Source of the DNA: Mercurialis annua
Taxonomy: Eukaryota; Streptophyta; Magnoliopsida; Malpighiales; Euphorbiaceae
Length of the DNA: 64,000 bases
Direction of reading: 5' to 3'
Assembly: GCF_937616625.2 (NCBI RefSeq)
Contig: NC_065576.1
Location: 24,846,628 to 24,910,627, forward strand
Position 1 is the stretch's first letter. Each line of letters begins with the position of its first letter. Below are positions 51,301 to 62,930 of the stretch, piece by piece. The notes below the pieces were generated by a model that was given only the letters and a program-made list of their open reading frames with translations, did not search any database and was not told where the DNA came from. A program made the position numbers and the translations under genes.

Positions 51301-53509
51301 ACGATTACCTAAGCATGGTTTGGTTATATTACGCAAAGTGTGCGTGAAAAGTGACTAGTTTAGTATGTCGCATCTCAAGTATATTTAACGCATCGTTCCG
51401 ATTACCTAAGCATGGTTAGGTTATATTACGCAAAGGGTGCGTGAAAAGTGACGCTAGATTAGTATGTCGCGTCTCAAATCTCTTTAACGCGTCGTTCCGA
51501 TTACCTAAGCATGGTTAGGTTATTTACACAAAGCGTGTGTCAAAAGTGACGCTAGATTATTTTACCGGGTCTCAAGTCCGTTTAACGCGTCGATCAGATT
51601 ACCTAAGCATGGCTAGGTTATATTACGCAAATTGTGCGTGAAAAGTGACGCTAGATTAGTATGTTGCGTCTCAAGTCTCCTTAGCGCGTCGTTCCGATTA
51701 CCTAAGCTGGTTATGTTATATTACGCAAAGTGTGCGTAAAAAGTAACGCTAGATTAGTATGGCGCGTCTCAAGTCTCTTTAATGCGTCGTTTCGATTACC
51801 ATGCTTATGTCGCGTCACAAGTCTCTTTTACGCGTTGTTCCGATTCCCTAAGCATGGTTAGGTTATATTACGCAAAGTGTGCATAAAAAATGACAATAGA
51901 TTAGTATGTCGCATCTCAAGTCTATTTACGCATCGTTCCGATTACTTAATCATGGTTAGGTTGTGCATGAAAAAAGACAATAGATTAGTATGTCGCGTCT
52001 TATGTCTATCTAACGCGTCGTTCTGATTACCTAATCCTTGTTAGGTTATTTTACGCAAGGTGTGCGTGAAAAGTGACACTAGATTAGTATGTCGTGTCTC
52101 AAGTCTCTTTAACGCATCATTTTGACTACCATGCTTAGGTCGCGTCACACGTCTCTCTAACGCGTCGTTCCGATTACCTAAGCAGGGTTAGGTTATATTA
52201 CGCAAAGTGTGCGTGAAAAGTGACGCTAGAATAGTAAGTCAAATCTCAAGTCTCTTTAACGCGTCGTTTGAATATCTAAGCATGGTTAGGTTATATTACG
52301 CAAAGTGTGTGTAAAAAGTGACGCTAGATTAGTATGATCCGTCTCAAGTCTCTTTAAAGCGTCGTTTCGATTATCATGCTTATCTCGCGTCACAATTCTC
52401 TTTAACGCGTTGTTCCGATTATCTATGCATGCTTAGGTTATATTACGCAAAGTTTGCATGAAAAGTGACGTTAAATCAGTATGTCACGTCTAAAGTTTCT
52501 CTAACGCGTCGTTTCAATTTCCTAAGCATGGTTAGGTTATATTACGTAAAGTGTGCGTGAAAAGTGACACTAGAGTAGTGTGTCGCGTGTCAAGTCTCTC
52601 TAACGCATCGTTCCGATTTACTAAGCATGGTTAGGTTATATTATGCAAAGTGTGCGTAAAGAGTGACGCTAGATTAATATGGCGCGTCTCAAGTCTTTTT
52701 AACGCGTCGTTTCGATTACCATGCTTATGTTGCATCACAATTCTCTCTAACACGTCGTTCCGATTACCAAAGTGTGCGTGAAAAATGAAAATAGATTAGT
52801 ATGTCGCGACTCAAGTCCATTTAACGAGTCGTTCCAATTACTTAAGCATGGTTAGGTTATATTACGCAAAGTGTGCGTGAAAAATGACAATAGATTAGTA
52901 TGTCACGACTTAAGTCTATCTAACTTGTCGTTCCGATTACCTTAGCATGGTTAGGTTATATTATGCAATGTGTATGTTAAAAGTGATGCTAGATTAGTAT
53001 GTCGAGTCTCAAGTCTCTTGAACGCGTTGTTTTGATTACCATGCGTATGTCGTGTCACAAGTCTCTCTTACGAGTCGTTCCGCTTACCTAAGAATGGTTA
53101 GGTTATATTAAGCAGTGTGCGTTAAGATTAGTATGTCGCGTCTCAAGTCTCTTTAACGCATCGTTCCGATTATCCAAGCATGGTTAGGTTATATTATGCA
53201 AGGTGTGCGTGAAAGGTGACGCTAGATTAGAATGTCCCGTCTCAAGGCTTTTTAATGCGTCGTTCCGATAACCTAAGTATGGTTGTTCTATTATGTAAAG
53301 TTAACGTGAAAAGTGACGCTAGATAAGTATGTCGCGTCTCAACTGTCTTTAACGCGTCGTTTCGATTACCATGCTTATGTCGCGTCACAAGTCTCTCTAA
53401 CGCGTTGTTCCGATAAACTTAAGCATGGTTAGGTTATAGTACGTAAAGTGTGCGTGCAAAGTAACAATAGATTAATATGTCACATCTCAAGTCTCTTTAA
53501 CGCGTCGTT
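51301..53509 (+). repeat. Block E 2.35-kb higher-order repeat, copy 3 (slightly short)
   Basis: The copy starts at ACGATTACCT and reaches the next such site at 53510, 2,209 bp later. The shortened GGTTGTGCATG unit is near 51958 and the GAATAGTAAGTC marker at 52229. Its last third is more altered, with units lost near 53110 (TTAAGCAGTGTGCG). Confidence 0.8.
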
Positions 53510-55200
53510 ACGATTACCTAAGCATGGTTAGGTATATTACGCAAAGTGTGCGTGGAAAGTAACAATAGATTAGTATGTCGCATCTCAAGACTATTTAACA
53601 CGTCGTTCCGATTACCTAAGCATGGTTAGGTTATATTACGCAAAGGGTGCGTGAAAAGTGACGCTAGATTAGTATGTCGCTTCTGAAATCTCTTTAACGC
53701 GTCGTTTTGATTACCTAAGCATGGTTAGGTTATTTACGCAAAACGTGTGTCAAAAGTGACGCTAGATTAGTATGTCGCGTCTCAAGTCTGTTTAACGAGT
53801 CATTCCGATTACCTAAGCATGCTTAGGTTAGATTAAGCAAAGTGTGCGTGAAAAGGGACACTAGATTAGTATATCGCGTCTCAAGTCTCTTCAACGCGTC
53901 ATTCCGATTACCTAAGCATGGATAGGTTATATTACGTAAAGTGTGCGTAAAAAGTGATGCTAGATTAGTATGGCGCGTCTCAAGTCTCTTTAACGCTTTG
54001 TTTCAATTACCATGCTTATGTCGCGTCACAAGTCTCTCTAACGCGTTGTTCCGATTACCTAAGCATGCTTAGGTTATATTACGCAAAGTGTGCGTAAAAA
54101 ATGACAATAGATTAGTATGTTGTGTCTCAAGTCTATTTAAGTCGTTCCGATTACCTAAGCATGGTTAGGTTATATTACGCAAAGTGTGCGTGAAAAATGA
54201 CAATAGATTAGTATGTCGCGTCTTATCTAACGCATCAGTCTGATTACCTAATCATGGTTAGGTTATATTACGCAAGGTGTGCGTGAAAAGTGATGCTAGA
54301 TTAATATGTCGTCTCAAGGCTCTTTAATGCGTCGTTCTGATTACCTATGCATGGTTAGGTAATATTATGTAAAGTTTAAGTAACAAGTGACGCTAGATTA
54401 GTATGTCGTGTCACAAGTCTCTTAAACGCATTGTTTCGATTACCATGCTTAGGTCGCGTCACACGTCTATCTAAGGCGTCGTTCCGATTACCTAAGCATG
54501 GTTAGGTTAAATTACCCAAAGTGTGCGTGAAAAGTGACACTAGATTAGTATGTCCTGTCTCAATTCTCATTAACGCGTCGTTTCGATTATCTAAGCATGG
54601 TTAAGTTGTAATACGCAAAGTGTGCGTAAAAAGTGACGCTAGATTAGTATGATTCGTCTCAAGTCTCTTTAAAGTGTCGTTTCGATTACCATGCTTATCT
54701 CGCGTCACAAGTCTCTTGAACGCGTTATTCCGATTACATAATCATGGTTAGGTAGTGTGCGTGAAAAGTGACGTTAGATCAGTATGTCGCGTCTCAAGTC
54801 TTTCTAACACGTCGTTTCAATTTCCTAAGCATGGTTAGGTTATATTACGCAAAATGTGCGTGAAAAGTGACGCTAAATTAGTACGTCGCATCTCAAGTCT
54901 CTTTAACGCGTCGTTTCGATTACCGAAGCATGGTTAGGTTATACTACACAAAATGTGCGTAAAGAGTGACGCTAGATTAGTATGGCGCGTCTCAAGTTTC
55001 TTTAACGCGTCGTTTCAATTACCATGCTTATATCGCGTCACTAGTCTCTTTAACGCGTTGTTCCGATTACCAAAGCATGTTTAGGTTATACTACGCAAAG
55101 TTTGCGTAAAAAATAACAATTTATTAGTATGTCGCGTCTCACGTCTATTTACGCGTCGTTCCGATTAGCTAAGCATGGTTAGGCTATAAAACGCAGAGTG
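53510..55200 (+). repeat. E end and satellite block D (third full copy)
   Basis: After an E pair near 53640-53760, D units begin with the CTTTGTTT compound unit near 53990. They keep the usual order: AATGACAATAG monomers, the CACACGTCTATCTAAGGCG marker (54455), AATTACCCAAAG, and GTATGATTCGTCTC near 54650. The block passes into B through GTTTTAAAAGTGTTGC near 55203, exactly as the first D does near 2338. A 147-bp unit near 54750 has lost sequence (GGTTAGGTAGTGTGCG). Confidence 0.75.
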
Positions 55201-58200
55201 TGTTTTAAAAGTGTTGCTAGTTTAGTATGTCGCGTCTCAAGTCTCTTTGACGCATCGTTCCGATTACCTAAGCATGGTTAGGTTATATTACGCAAAGGAT
55301 ACGTTAAAAGTGACACTAGATTAGTATGTCCCGTCACAAGTCTCTTTGACGCGTCATTTTGATTACCTAACAATGGTTAGGTTATTTTATGTAAAGTGTG
55401 CGTGAAAAGCGGCACTATATAAGTATGTCGCATCACAAGTCTCATTAACGCGTCGTTCCGATTATTTAAGCACAGTTAGGTTATATTACGCTAAGTGTGT
55501 GTTAAAAGTGACTAGATTAATATGTCGCGGTACAACTCTCTTTAACGCGTCATTCTGATTACCTAACAATGGTTTGGTTATATTATGCAGTGTGCGTGAA
55601 AAGTGACGCTATATAAGTATGTCTCGTCACAAGTCTCTTTAACTCGTCGTTCTGATTGCCTAAGCTTGTGTTTTAAAAGTGTCGCTAGATTCGTATGTCG
55701 CGTCTCAAGTCTCTTTGTCGCATCGTTCCGATTACCTAATCTTGGTTAGGTTATATTACGCGAAGGGTGCATGAAAAGTGACGCAATAAAAGTATATCGC
55801 GTAACAAGTCCCTTTAGCGCTTCGTTCCAATTACCTATGCATGGTTAGGTTATATATTACACAAAGTGTGCCTTAAAAGTGACGCTATATAAGTATGTTG
55901 CGTCTTTAGTCTCTTTAACGCGTCGTTGCGGTTACCTAAGTATAATTCGGTTATATTACACAAAGTGTGTTAAAAGTGACGCTAGATTAGTATGTCGCGT
56001 CTCAAGTCTCTTTAACGCAAAGTGTGCGTTAAATGTGATGCTAGATACAAGTCTCTTTAACGCGTCATTCCGATTACCTAATCATGGTTAGGTTATACTA
56101 CGCAAAGTGTGCGTGAAAAGTGATGCTAGATAAGTATGTCGCGCACAAGTCTCTTTAACGCGTCGTTCTGAATATCAAAGCATGGTTAGGCTACATTACG
56201 CAAAGTCCGCGTTGAAAGTGATGCTCTATTTTTCAGTCGCATCAGAAGTCTCTTTAACGCGCCGTTCCGATTAGCTATGCATGGTTAGGTTATCTTACGC
56301 AAAGTGTGCGTGAAAAGTGACTCTATATTACTATGTCCCATCACAAGTCTATTCAACGAGTTGTTCCGATTACCTAGGCATAGTTAGGTTATATAACGCA
56401 AAGTGTGCATTAAAAGTGACGCTAGTTTAGTAGTATGTCGCGTATGAAATCTCTTTACGTGTCATTCTGATTACCTTAGCGTGGTTAAGTTATATTACGC
56501 AAAGTGTGGGTGAAATGTGATGCTAGATTAGTAGTATGTCGCGTCTCAAGTCTCTTTAACGCGTCGTTCAGATTACCTAAGCGTGGTTCGGTTATATGAT
56601 GCAAAGTGTACATTAAAAATGACACTAGATTAGTATGTCGCGTCATAAGTCTTTTTAACGCATCGTTCTGACCTAAGAATGGTTAGGTTATATTACATAA
56701 AGTGTGTGTGAAAAGTGACGCTAGATAAGTATGTCACATCACAAGTCTTTTTAACACGTCGTTCCGATTACCTAAGCATGGATAGGTTATATTACGCAAA
56801 GTATGCATTATAAGTGACTTTAGATTAGTATGTCGCGCCTCAAGTCTCTTTAACGCAAAGTGTGCGTTAAATGTGACGCTAGATATAAGTCTCTTTAACG
56901 CGTCATTCCGATTACCTAATCATGGTTAGGTTATATTACGCAAAGTGTGCGTGAAAAGTGATGCTAGATTAGTATGTCGCGCCTCAAGTCTTTTTAACGC
57001 ATCGTTCAGATTACCTAAGCGTGGTTAGGTTATATGATGCACAAAGTGTACATTAAAAGTGACACTAGATTAGTATGTCGCGTCACAAGTCTTTTTATCG
57101 CATCGTTCTGACCTAATAATGGTTAGGTTATATTACATAAAGTGTGTGTGAAAAGTGACGCTAGATAAGTATGTCACATCACAAGTCTTTTTAACACGTC
57201 GTTCCGATTACCTAAGCATGGATAGGTTATATTACGCAAAGTATGCGTTATAAGTGACGCTAGATTAGTATGTCGCGCCTCAAGTCTCTTTAACGCGTCG
57301 TTCCGATTACCTAAGCATGGTTAGGTTATATAACGCAAAGTGTGTTTTAAAAGTGTCACTAGATTAGTATGTCGCGTCTCAAGTCTCTTTGTTGCATCAT
57401 TCCAATTACCTAAGCATGGTTAGGTTTTTTTACGCGAAGGGTGCGTTAAAAGTGACACTAGATTAGTATTTCGGGTCACAAGTCTCTTTAACTCGTCGTT
57501 CTGATTACCTATCAGTGGTTAGGTAATTTTACGTAAAGTGTGCGTGAAAAGTGACGCTATATAAGTATGTCGCATCACAAGTCTCTTTAACGCTTCGTTT
57601 CGATTATCTAAGCATGGTTAGGTTACATTACACTAAGTGTGCGTTAAAAATGACGTTAGATTAATATGTCGCGATACAAGTCTCTTTAACGCGTCGTTCT
57701 GATTAACTATCAATGGTTTGGTTATATTACGCAAAGTTTGAGTGAAAAGTGACGTTATATAAGTATGTCGAATCACAATTCTCTTGAACGCGTTGTTCCG
57801 ATTACCTAAGCATGGTTAGGTTATATTACGCAAAGTGTGCGTGAAAAGTGACGCTATATAAGTATGTCACGACACAAGTCTCTTTAACGCGTCGTTCCGA
57901 TTACCAAAGCATGTTTAGGTTATATTACGCAAAGTGTGGGTTAAAAGTGAGGCTAGATTAGAATGTCGCGTCACAAGTCTCATTAACGCGTCGGCCGATT
58001 ACCTATGCATGGTTAGGTTATATTATGCAAAGTGAGCGTGAAAAGGGACGCTATATAAGTATGTCACGTCACAAGTCTCTTTAAGTCGTCAATCCAATTA
58101 CCTATGCATTGTTTGGTTATATTACGCAAAGTGTGCGTTAAAAGTGACGCTATATAAGTATGTCGCGTCTTAAGAATCTTTAACGCGTCGTTTCTATTAC

Positions 58201-58800
58201 ATAAGCATGGTCGGTTATATTACGCAAAGTGTGCGTTAAAAGTGATGCTAGATTAGTATGTCGTGTCTCAAGTCTCTTTAACGGGTTGTTCTGATTACCT
58301 ATGGTTTGGTTATATTACGCTAAGTTTGCATGAAAATTGACGCTATATAATGTCGTGTCACAAGTCTCTTTAACGAGTTGTTCCGATTACCTAAGCATGG
58401 TTAGGTTATATTACGCAAAGTGTGCGTGAAAAGTGACGCTATATAAGTAAGTCGCGACACAAATCTCCTTAACGCGTCGTTCCGATTACCAAAGCATGGT
58501 TAGGTTATATTACGTAAAGTGTGCGTGAAATGTGACGATAGATTAGTATGTCGCGTCTCAAGTCTCTTTAACGCGTCGTTTCGATTACCATGCTTATCTC
58601 GGGTCACAAGTCTCATTAACGCGTCGTTCCAATTACCTAAGCATGGTTAGGTTATATTACGCACAGTGCGCGTTAAAGTTACACTAGATTAGTATGTTGC
58701 GTCTCAAGTCACTTTACCGCGTCGTTTCGATTACCATGCTTATGTCGCGTCACAAGTCACTCTAACCCGTCGTTCCGGTTACCTAAGCATGGTTAGGTTA
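55201..58800 (+). repeat. Satellite block B (third copy, internally deleted)
   Basis: The order follows the first B block but jumps from the equivalent of about 2780 to about 4180 near 55650, so roughly 1.4 kb is missing. GTGTTTTAAAAGTGTC occurs near 55670 and 57340, and CGTCGGCCGATTACC at 57990. TATATAAG monomers dominate. GCACAGTGCGCGTTAAAG near 58665 matches 7256. No gene is present. Confidence 0.75.
56013..57250 (+). repeat. Local duplication sharing a truncated-monomer scar
   Basis: TAACGCAAAGTGTGCG, an abnormal joint between two monomer phases at ACGC, occurs at 56013 and 56851. The copies then run in parallel. GCGTGGTT followed by GTTATATGATGC recurs at 56581 and 57020, and GTTCTGACCTAA in both. 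The second copy lacks about 400 bp, close to four monomers. Confidence 0.75.
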
Positions 58801-60100
58801 TAGTACGCAAAGTGTGCGTGAAAGGATCAATAGAATAGTATGTAGCGTCTCAAATCTTTTTAACGCATCGTTCCGATTACCTAAGCATGGCTAGGTAATA
58901 TTACCCACGGTGTGCTTGAAAAGTGATGCTATATAAGTATGTCGCATCTCAAGTCTCTTTAACGCGTCGTTCCGATTACCCAAGAATAGCTAGGTTATAT
59001 TACGCAAAGTGTGCGAGAAAAGTAACAATAGATTAGTATGTCGCCTCTCAAGTCTCTTTAACGTGTCGTTCCTATTACCTAAGCATGGTTAGGTTATATT
59101 ACGTAAGGTGTGCGTGAAAGGTGACGCTAGATTAGAATGTCCCGTCTCAAGGCTCTTTTATGCATCGTTCCGATTTCCTAAGCATGGTCAGGTTATATTA
59201 TACAAAGTGTGAGTTAAAAGTGAAACTAGATTAGTATGGGCGTCTAAAGTCTCTCTAACGCGTCATTCCGATTTCCTAAGCATGGTTATGTTATATTACG
59301 CAAAGTGTGCGTACAAAGTGACGCTAGATTAATATGGCGCGTCTAAAGTCTTTTTAACTCGTCTTTTCGATTACCATGCTTATGTCGCGTCAGAAGTCTC
59401 TCTAACGCATAATTCCGAGTACCTAAGCATGGTTAGGTTATATTACCCAAAGTGTGCGTGAAAAATGACAATAGATTAGTATGTCATGTCTCAAGTCCAT
59501 TTAACTCGTCGTTCCAATTACTTAAGCATGGTTAGGTAATATTACGCAATGTGTGCGTGAAAAATGACAATAGATTAGTATGTCGCGTCTTAGGTCAATC
59601 TAACTCATCGTTCCAATTACCAGAGCATGGTTAGGTTATATTATGCAATGTGTACGTGAAAATTGACACTAGATTAGTATATCGCGTCTCAAGTCTCTTT
59701 GACGCGTCGTTTTGATTACCATGCATATGTCGCGTCACAAGTCTCTCTAACGGGTCGTCCCGATTACCTAAGAATGGTTAGGTTATATTACGCAAAGCGT
59801 GCGTGAAAAGTAACAGTAGATTAGTATGTCGCGTATCAAGTCTCTTTAACGCGTCGTTCCGATTACCCAAGAATGGTTAGGTTATATTGCGCAAAGTGTG
59901 CGAGAAAAGTAATGCTAGATTAGTATGTCGCGTCTCCAGTCTCTTTAACGCGTCGTTCCGATTACCTAAGCATGGTTACGTTTGTTACGCAAGGTGTGCG
60001 TGAAAGGTGACGCTAGATTAGTATGTCAGGTCTCAAGGCTCTTTAATGCGTCGTTCCGATACCAAATCAAGGTTGTTATATTATGCAAAGTTTGCGTGAA
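58801..60100 (+). repeat. Satellite block C (fourth copy)
   Basis: C markers are in their usual order: AGAATGTCCCGTCTC near 59133, GTATGGGCGTCTA near 59236, CGTACAAAGTGACGC near 59309 and TAGGTCAATC at 59591. Only one C unit is present here, against two or more elsewhere. No gene is present. Confidence 0.75.
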
Positions 60101-61640
60101 AAGTGATGCTAGATTAGTATGTCGTGTCTCAAGTCTCTTTAACGAATCATTTCGATTACCATGCTTAGGTCGCATCACAAGTCTCTCTAACGCGTCGTTC
60201 CGATTACCTAAGCAGGGTTAGGTTATATTACGCAAAGTGTGCGTGAAAAGTGACGCTAGAATAGTATGTCCAATCTAAAGTCTCTTTAACGCGTCGTTTC
60301 GATTATCTACGCATTGTTAGGTTATATTACGCAAAGTGTGTGTAAAAAAGTGACGCTAGATTAGTATGATTCGTCTCAAGTCTCTTTAAAGCGTCATTTT
60401 GATTACCATGCTTATCTCGCGTCACAAGTCCTTTAACGCGTTGTTCCAATTACCTATGCATGGTTAGATTATATTATGCAAAGTTTGCGTTAAAAGTGAC
60501 TTTAAATCAGTATGTCGCGTCTAAAGTCTCTCTAACGCGTCGTTTCAATTTCCTAAGCATGGTTAGGTTATATTACGTAAAGTGTGTGTGAAAAGTGACA
60601 CTCGAGTAGTATGTCGCATCTCAAGTCTCTCAAACGCGTCGTACCAATTTTCTAAGAATGGTCAGGTTATATTACGCAAAGTGTGCGTAAAAAGTGAGGC
60701 TTAATTAATATGGCGCGTCTCAGATCTTTTTAACGCGTCGTTTCGATTACCATGCTTATGTTGCATCACAAGTCTCTCTAACGCCTCGTTCCGATTACCA
60801 AAGTGTGCGTGAAAAATGACAATAGATTAGTATGTCGCGACTCTAGTCTATTTAACGAGTCGTTCAAATTTTCTTAAACATGGTTAGGTTATATTACGCC
60901 AAAGTGTGCGTGAAAAATGACAATAGATTCGTATGTCGCGACTTAAGTCTATCTAACTCGTCGTTCCGATTACCTTAGCATGATAAGGTTATATTATGCA
61001 ATGTGTACGTGAAAAGTGATGCTAGATTAGTATGTCGCGTCTCAAGTCTCTTTAACGCATTGTTTTAATTACCATGCTTATGTCGTGTCACAAGTCTCTC
61101 TAATGGGTCTTTCCGATTACGTAAGAATAATTAGTATGTCGGGTCTCAAGTCTCTTTTACGCATCGTTTCGATTATCCAAGAATGGTTCGGTTATATTAC
61201 GCAAAGTGTGCGAGAGAAGTAATGCTAGATTAGTACGTCGCGTCTCAATTATATTTAACGCGTCATTCCGATTACCTAAGCATGGTTAGGTTATACTACG
61301 CAAGGTGTACGTGAAATGTGACGCTAGATAAGAATGTCCCGTCTCAAGGATCTGTAATGCGTCGTTCCGATTACCTAAGTATGGTTGTTATATAATGCAA
61401 AGTTTACGTGAAAGTGACTCAAGATTAGTATGTCGCGTCTCAACTGTCTTTAACGCGTCGTTTCGATTATCATGCTTATGTCGCGTCAGAAGTCTCTCTA
61501 ACGCGTCGTTCCGATTACCTTAAGCATGGTTAGGTTATATTATACGAAGTGTGCGTGAAAATTAACAATAGATTAGTATGTCACGTCTCAAGTCTCTTTA
61601 ACGCGCCGTTACGATCACCTAAGCCTGGTTAGGTTATATT
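60101..61640 (+). repeat. Satellite block E (last, single unit)
   Basis: E markers GAATAGTATGTCC (60259), GTATGATTCGTCTC (about 60366), GCGACTCTAGTC near 60838, GCGAGAGAAG near 61210 and TATGGTTGTTATATAATG near 61380 follow each other as in the 2.35-kb unit. Near 61128 a unit is cut, with GTAAGAATAATTAGTATG in place of a full monomer. No gene is present. Confidence 0.7.
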
Positions 61641-62235
61641 ATGCAAAGTATGCGTGAAAATCGACTAGATTAATATGTCGCGTCTCAAATCTCTTTAACG
61701 CGTCGTTCCGATTACCTAAGCATGGTTAGGTTATATTACGCAAAGGGTGCGTGAAAAGTGACGCTAGATTAGTATGTCGCGTCTCAAATCTCTTTAACGC
61801 GTCGATCGGATTACCTAAGCATGGCTAGGTTATATTACGCAAAGTGTCCGTGAAAAGTGACGCTAGATTAGTATGTCGCGTCTCAAGTCTATTTATCGCG
61901 TCGTTCCGATTACCTAAGCATGGTTAGGTTATATTACTCAAAGGGTGCGTGAAACGTGACGCTAGAGTAGTATGTCGTATCTCAAGTCCTTTTTAATGCG
62001 TCGTTCCGATTACCTAAGCATGGTTAGGTTATTTACGCAAAACGTGCGTGAAAAGTGACGCTAGATTAGTATGTCACGTCTCAAGTCTGTTTAACGCGTC
62101 ATTCCGATTACTTAAGCATGGTTAGGTTTGATTAAGCAAAGTGTGCATGAAAAGGGACACTAGATTAGTATGTCGCGTCTCAAGTCTCTTTAACGCGTCA
62201 TTCCGATTACCTAAGCATGGTTAGGTTATATTACG
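61641..62235 (+). repeat. Direct duplication near 61.6 kb, copy 1
   Basis: The copy starts at the AAGTATGCGTG and AAAATCGACTAG unit and ends just before the next such unit, 592 bp on. It holds the CAAAGGGTGCG monomer, a GATCGGATTACC monomer, a CTCAAGTCCTTTTTAATG monomer (61981) and a GGTTTGATTAAG monomer. Confidence 0.8.
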
Positions 62236-62930
62236 CAAAGTATGCGTGAAAATCGACTAGATTAATATGTCACATCTCAAGTCTATTTAACGCGTCGTTC
62301 CGATTACCTAAGCATGGTTAGGTTAAATTACGCAAAGGGTGCGTGAAAAGTGACGCTAGATTAGTATGTCGCGTCTCAAATCTCTTTAACGCGTCGTTCC
62401 GATTACCTAAGCATGGTTAAAGGTTATTTACGCAAAGCGTGTGTCAAAAGTGACGCTAGATTATTATGCCGCGTCTCAAGTCAGTTTAACGCGTCGATCA
62501 GATTACCTAAGCATGGCTAGGTTATATTTACGCAAAGTGTGCGTGAAAAGTGACGCTAGATTAGTATGTCGCGTCTCAAGTCTATTTATCGCGTCGTTCC
62601 GATTACCTAAGCATGGTTAGGTTATATTACGCAAAGGGTGCGTGAAACGTGACGCTAGAGTAGTATGTCGTATCTCAAGTCCTTTTTAATGCGTCGTTCC
62701 GATACCTAAGCATGGTTAGGTTATTTACGCAAAACGTGCGTGAAAAATGACGCTAGATTAGTATGTCGCGTCTCAAGTCTGTTTAACGCGTCATTCCGAT
62801 TACTTAAGCATGGTTAGGTTTGATTAAGCAAAGTGTGCGTGAAAAGGGACACTAGATTAGTATGTCGCGTCTCAAGTCTCTTTAACGCGTCATTCCGATT
62901 ACCTAAGCATGGTAGGTTATATTACGCAAA
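62236..62930 (+). repeat. Direct duplication near 61.6 kb, copy 2 with an extra monomer
   Basis: The start matches copy 1 at an offset of 592 bp. After the CAAAGGGTGCG monomer it keeps a GCGTGTGTC monomer that copy 1 lacks, so the later CTCAAGTCCTTTTTAATG marker (62674) sits 693 bp on. Copy 1 has probably lost one monomer by in-register exchange. Confidence 0.8.
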
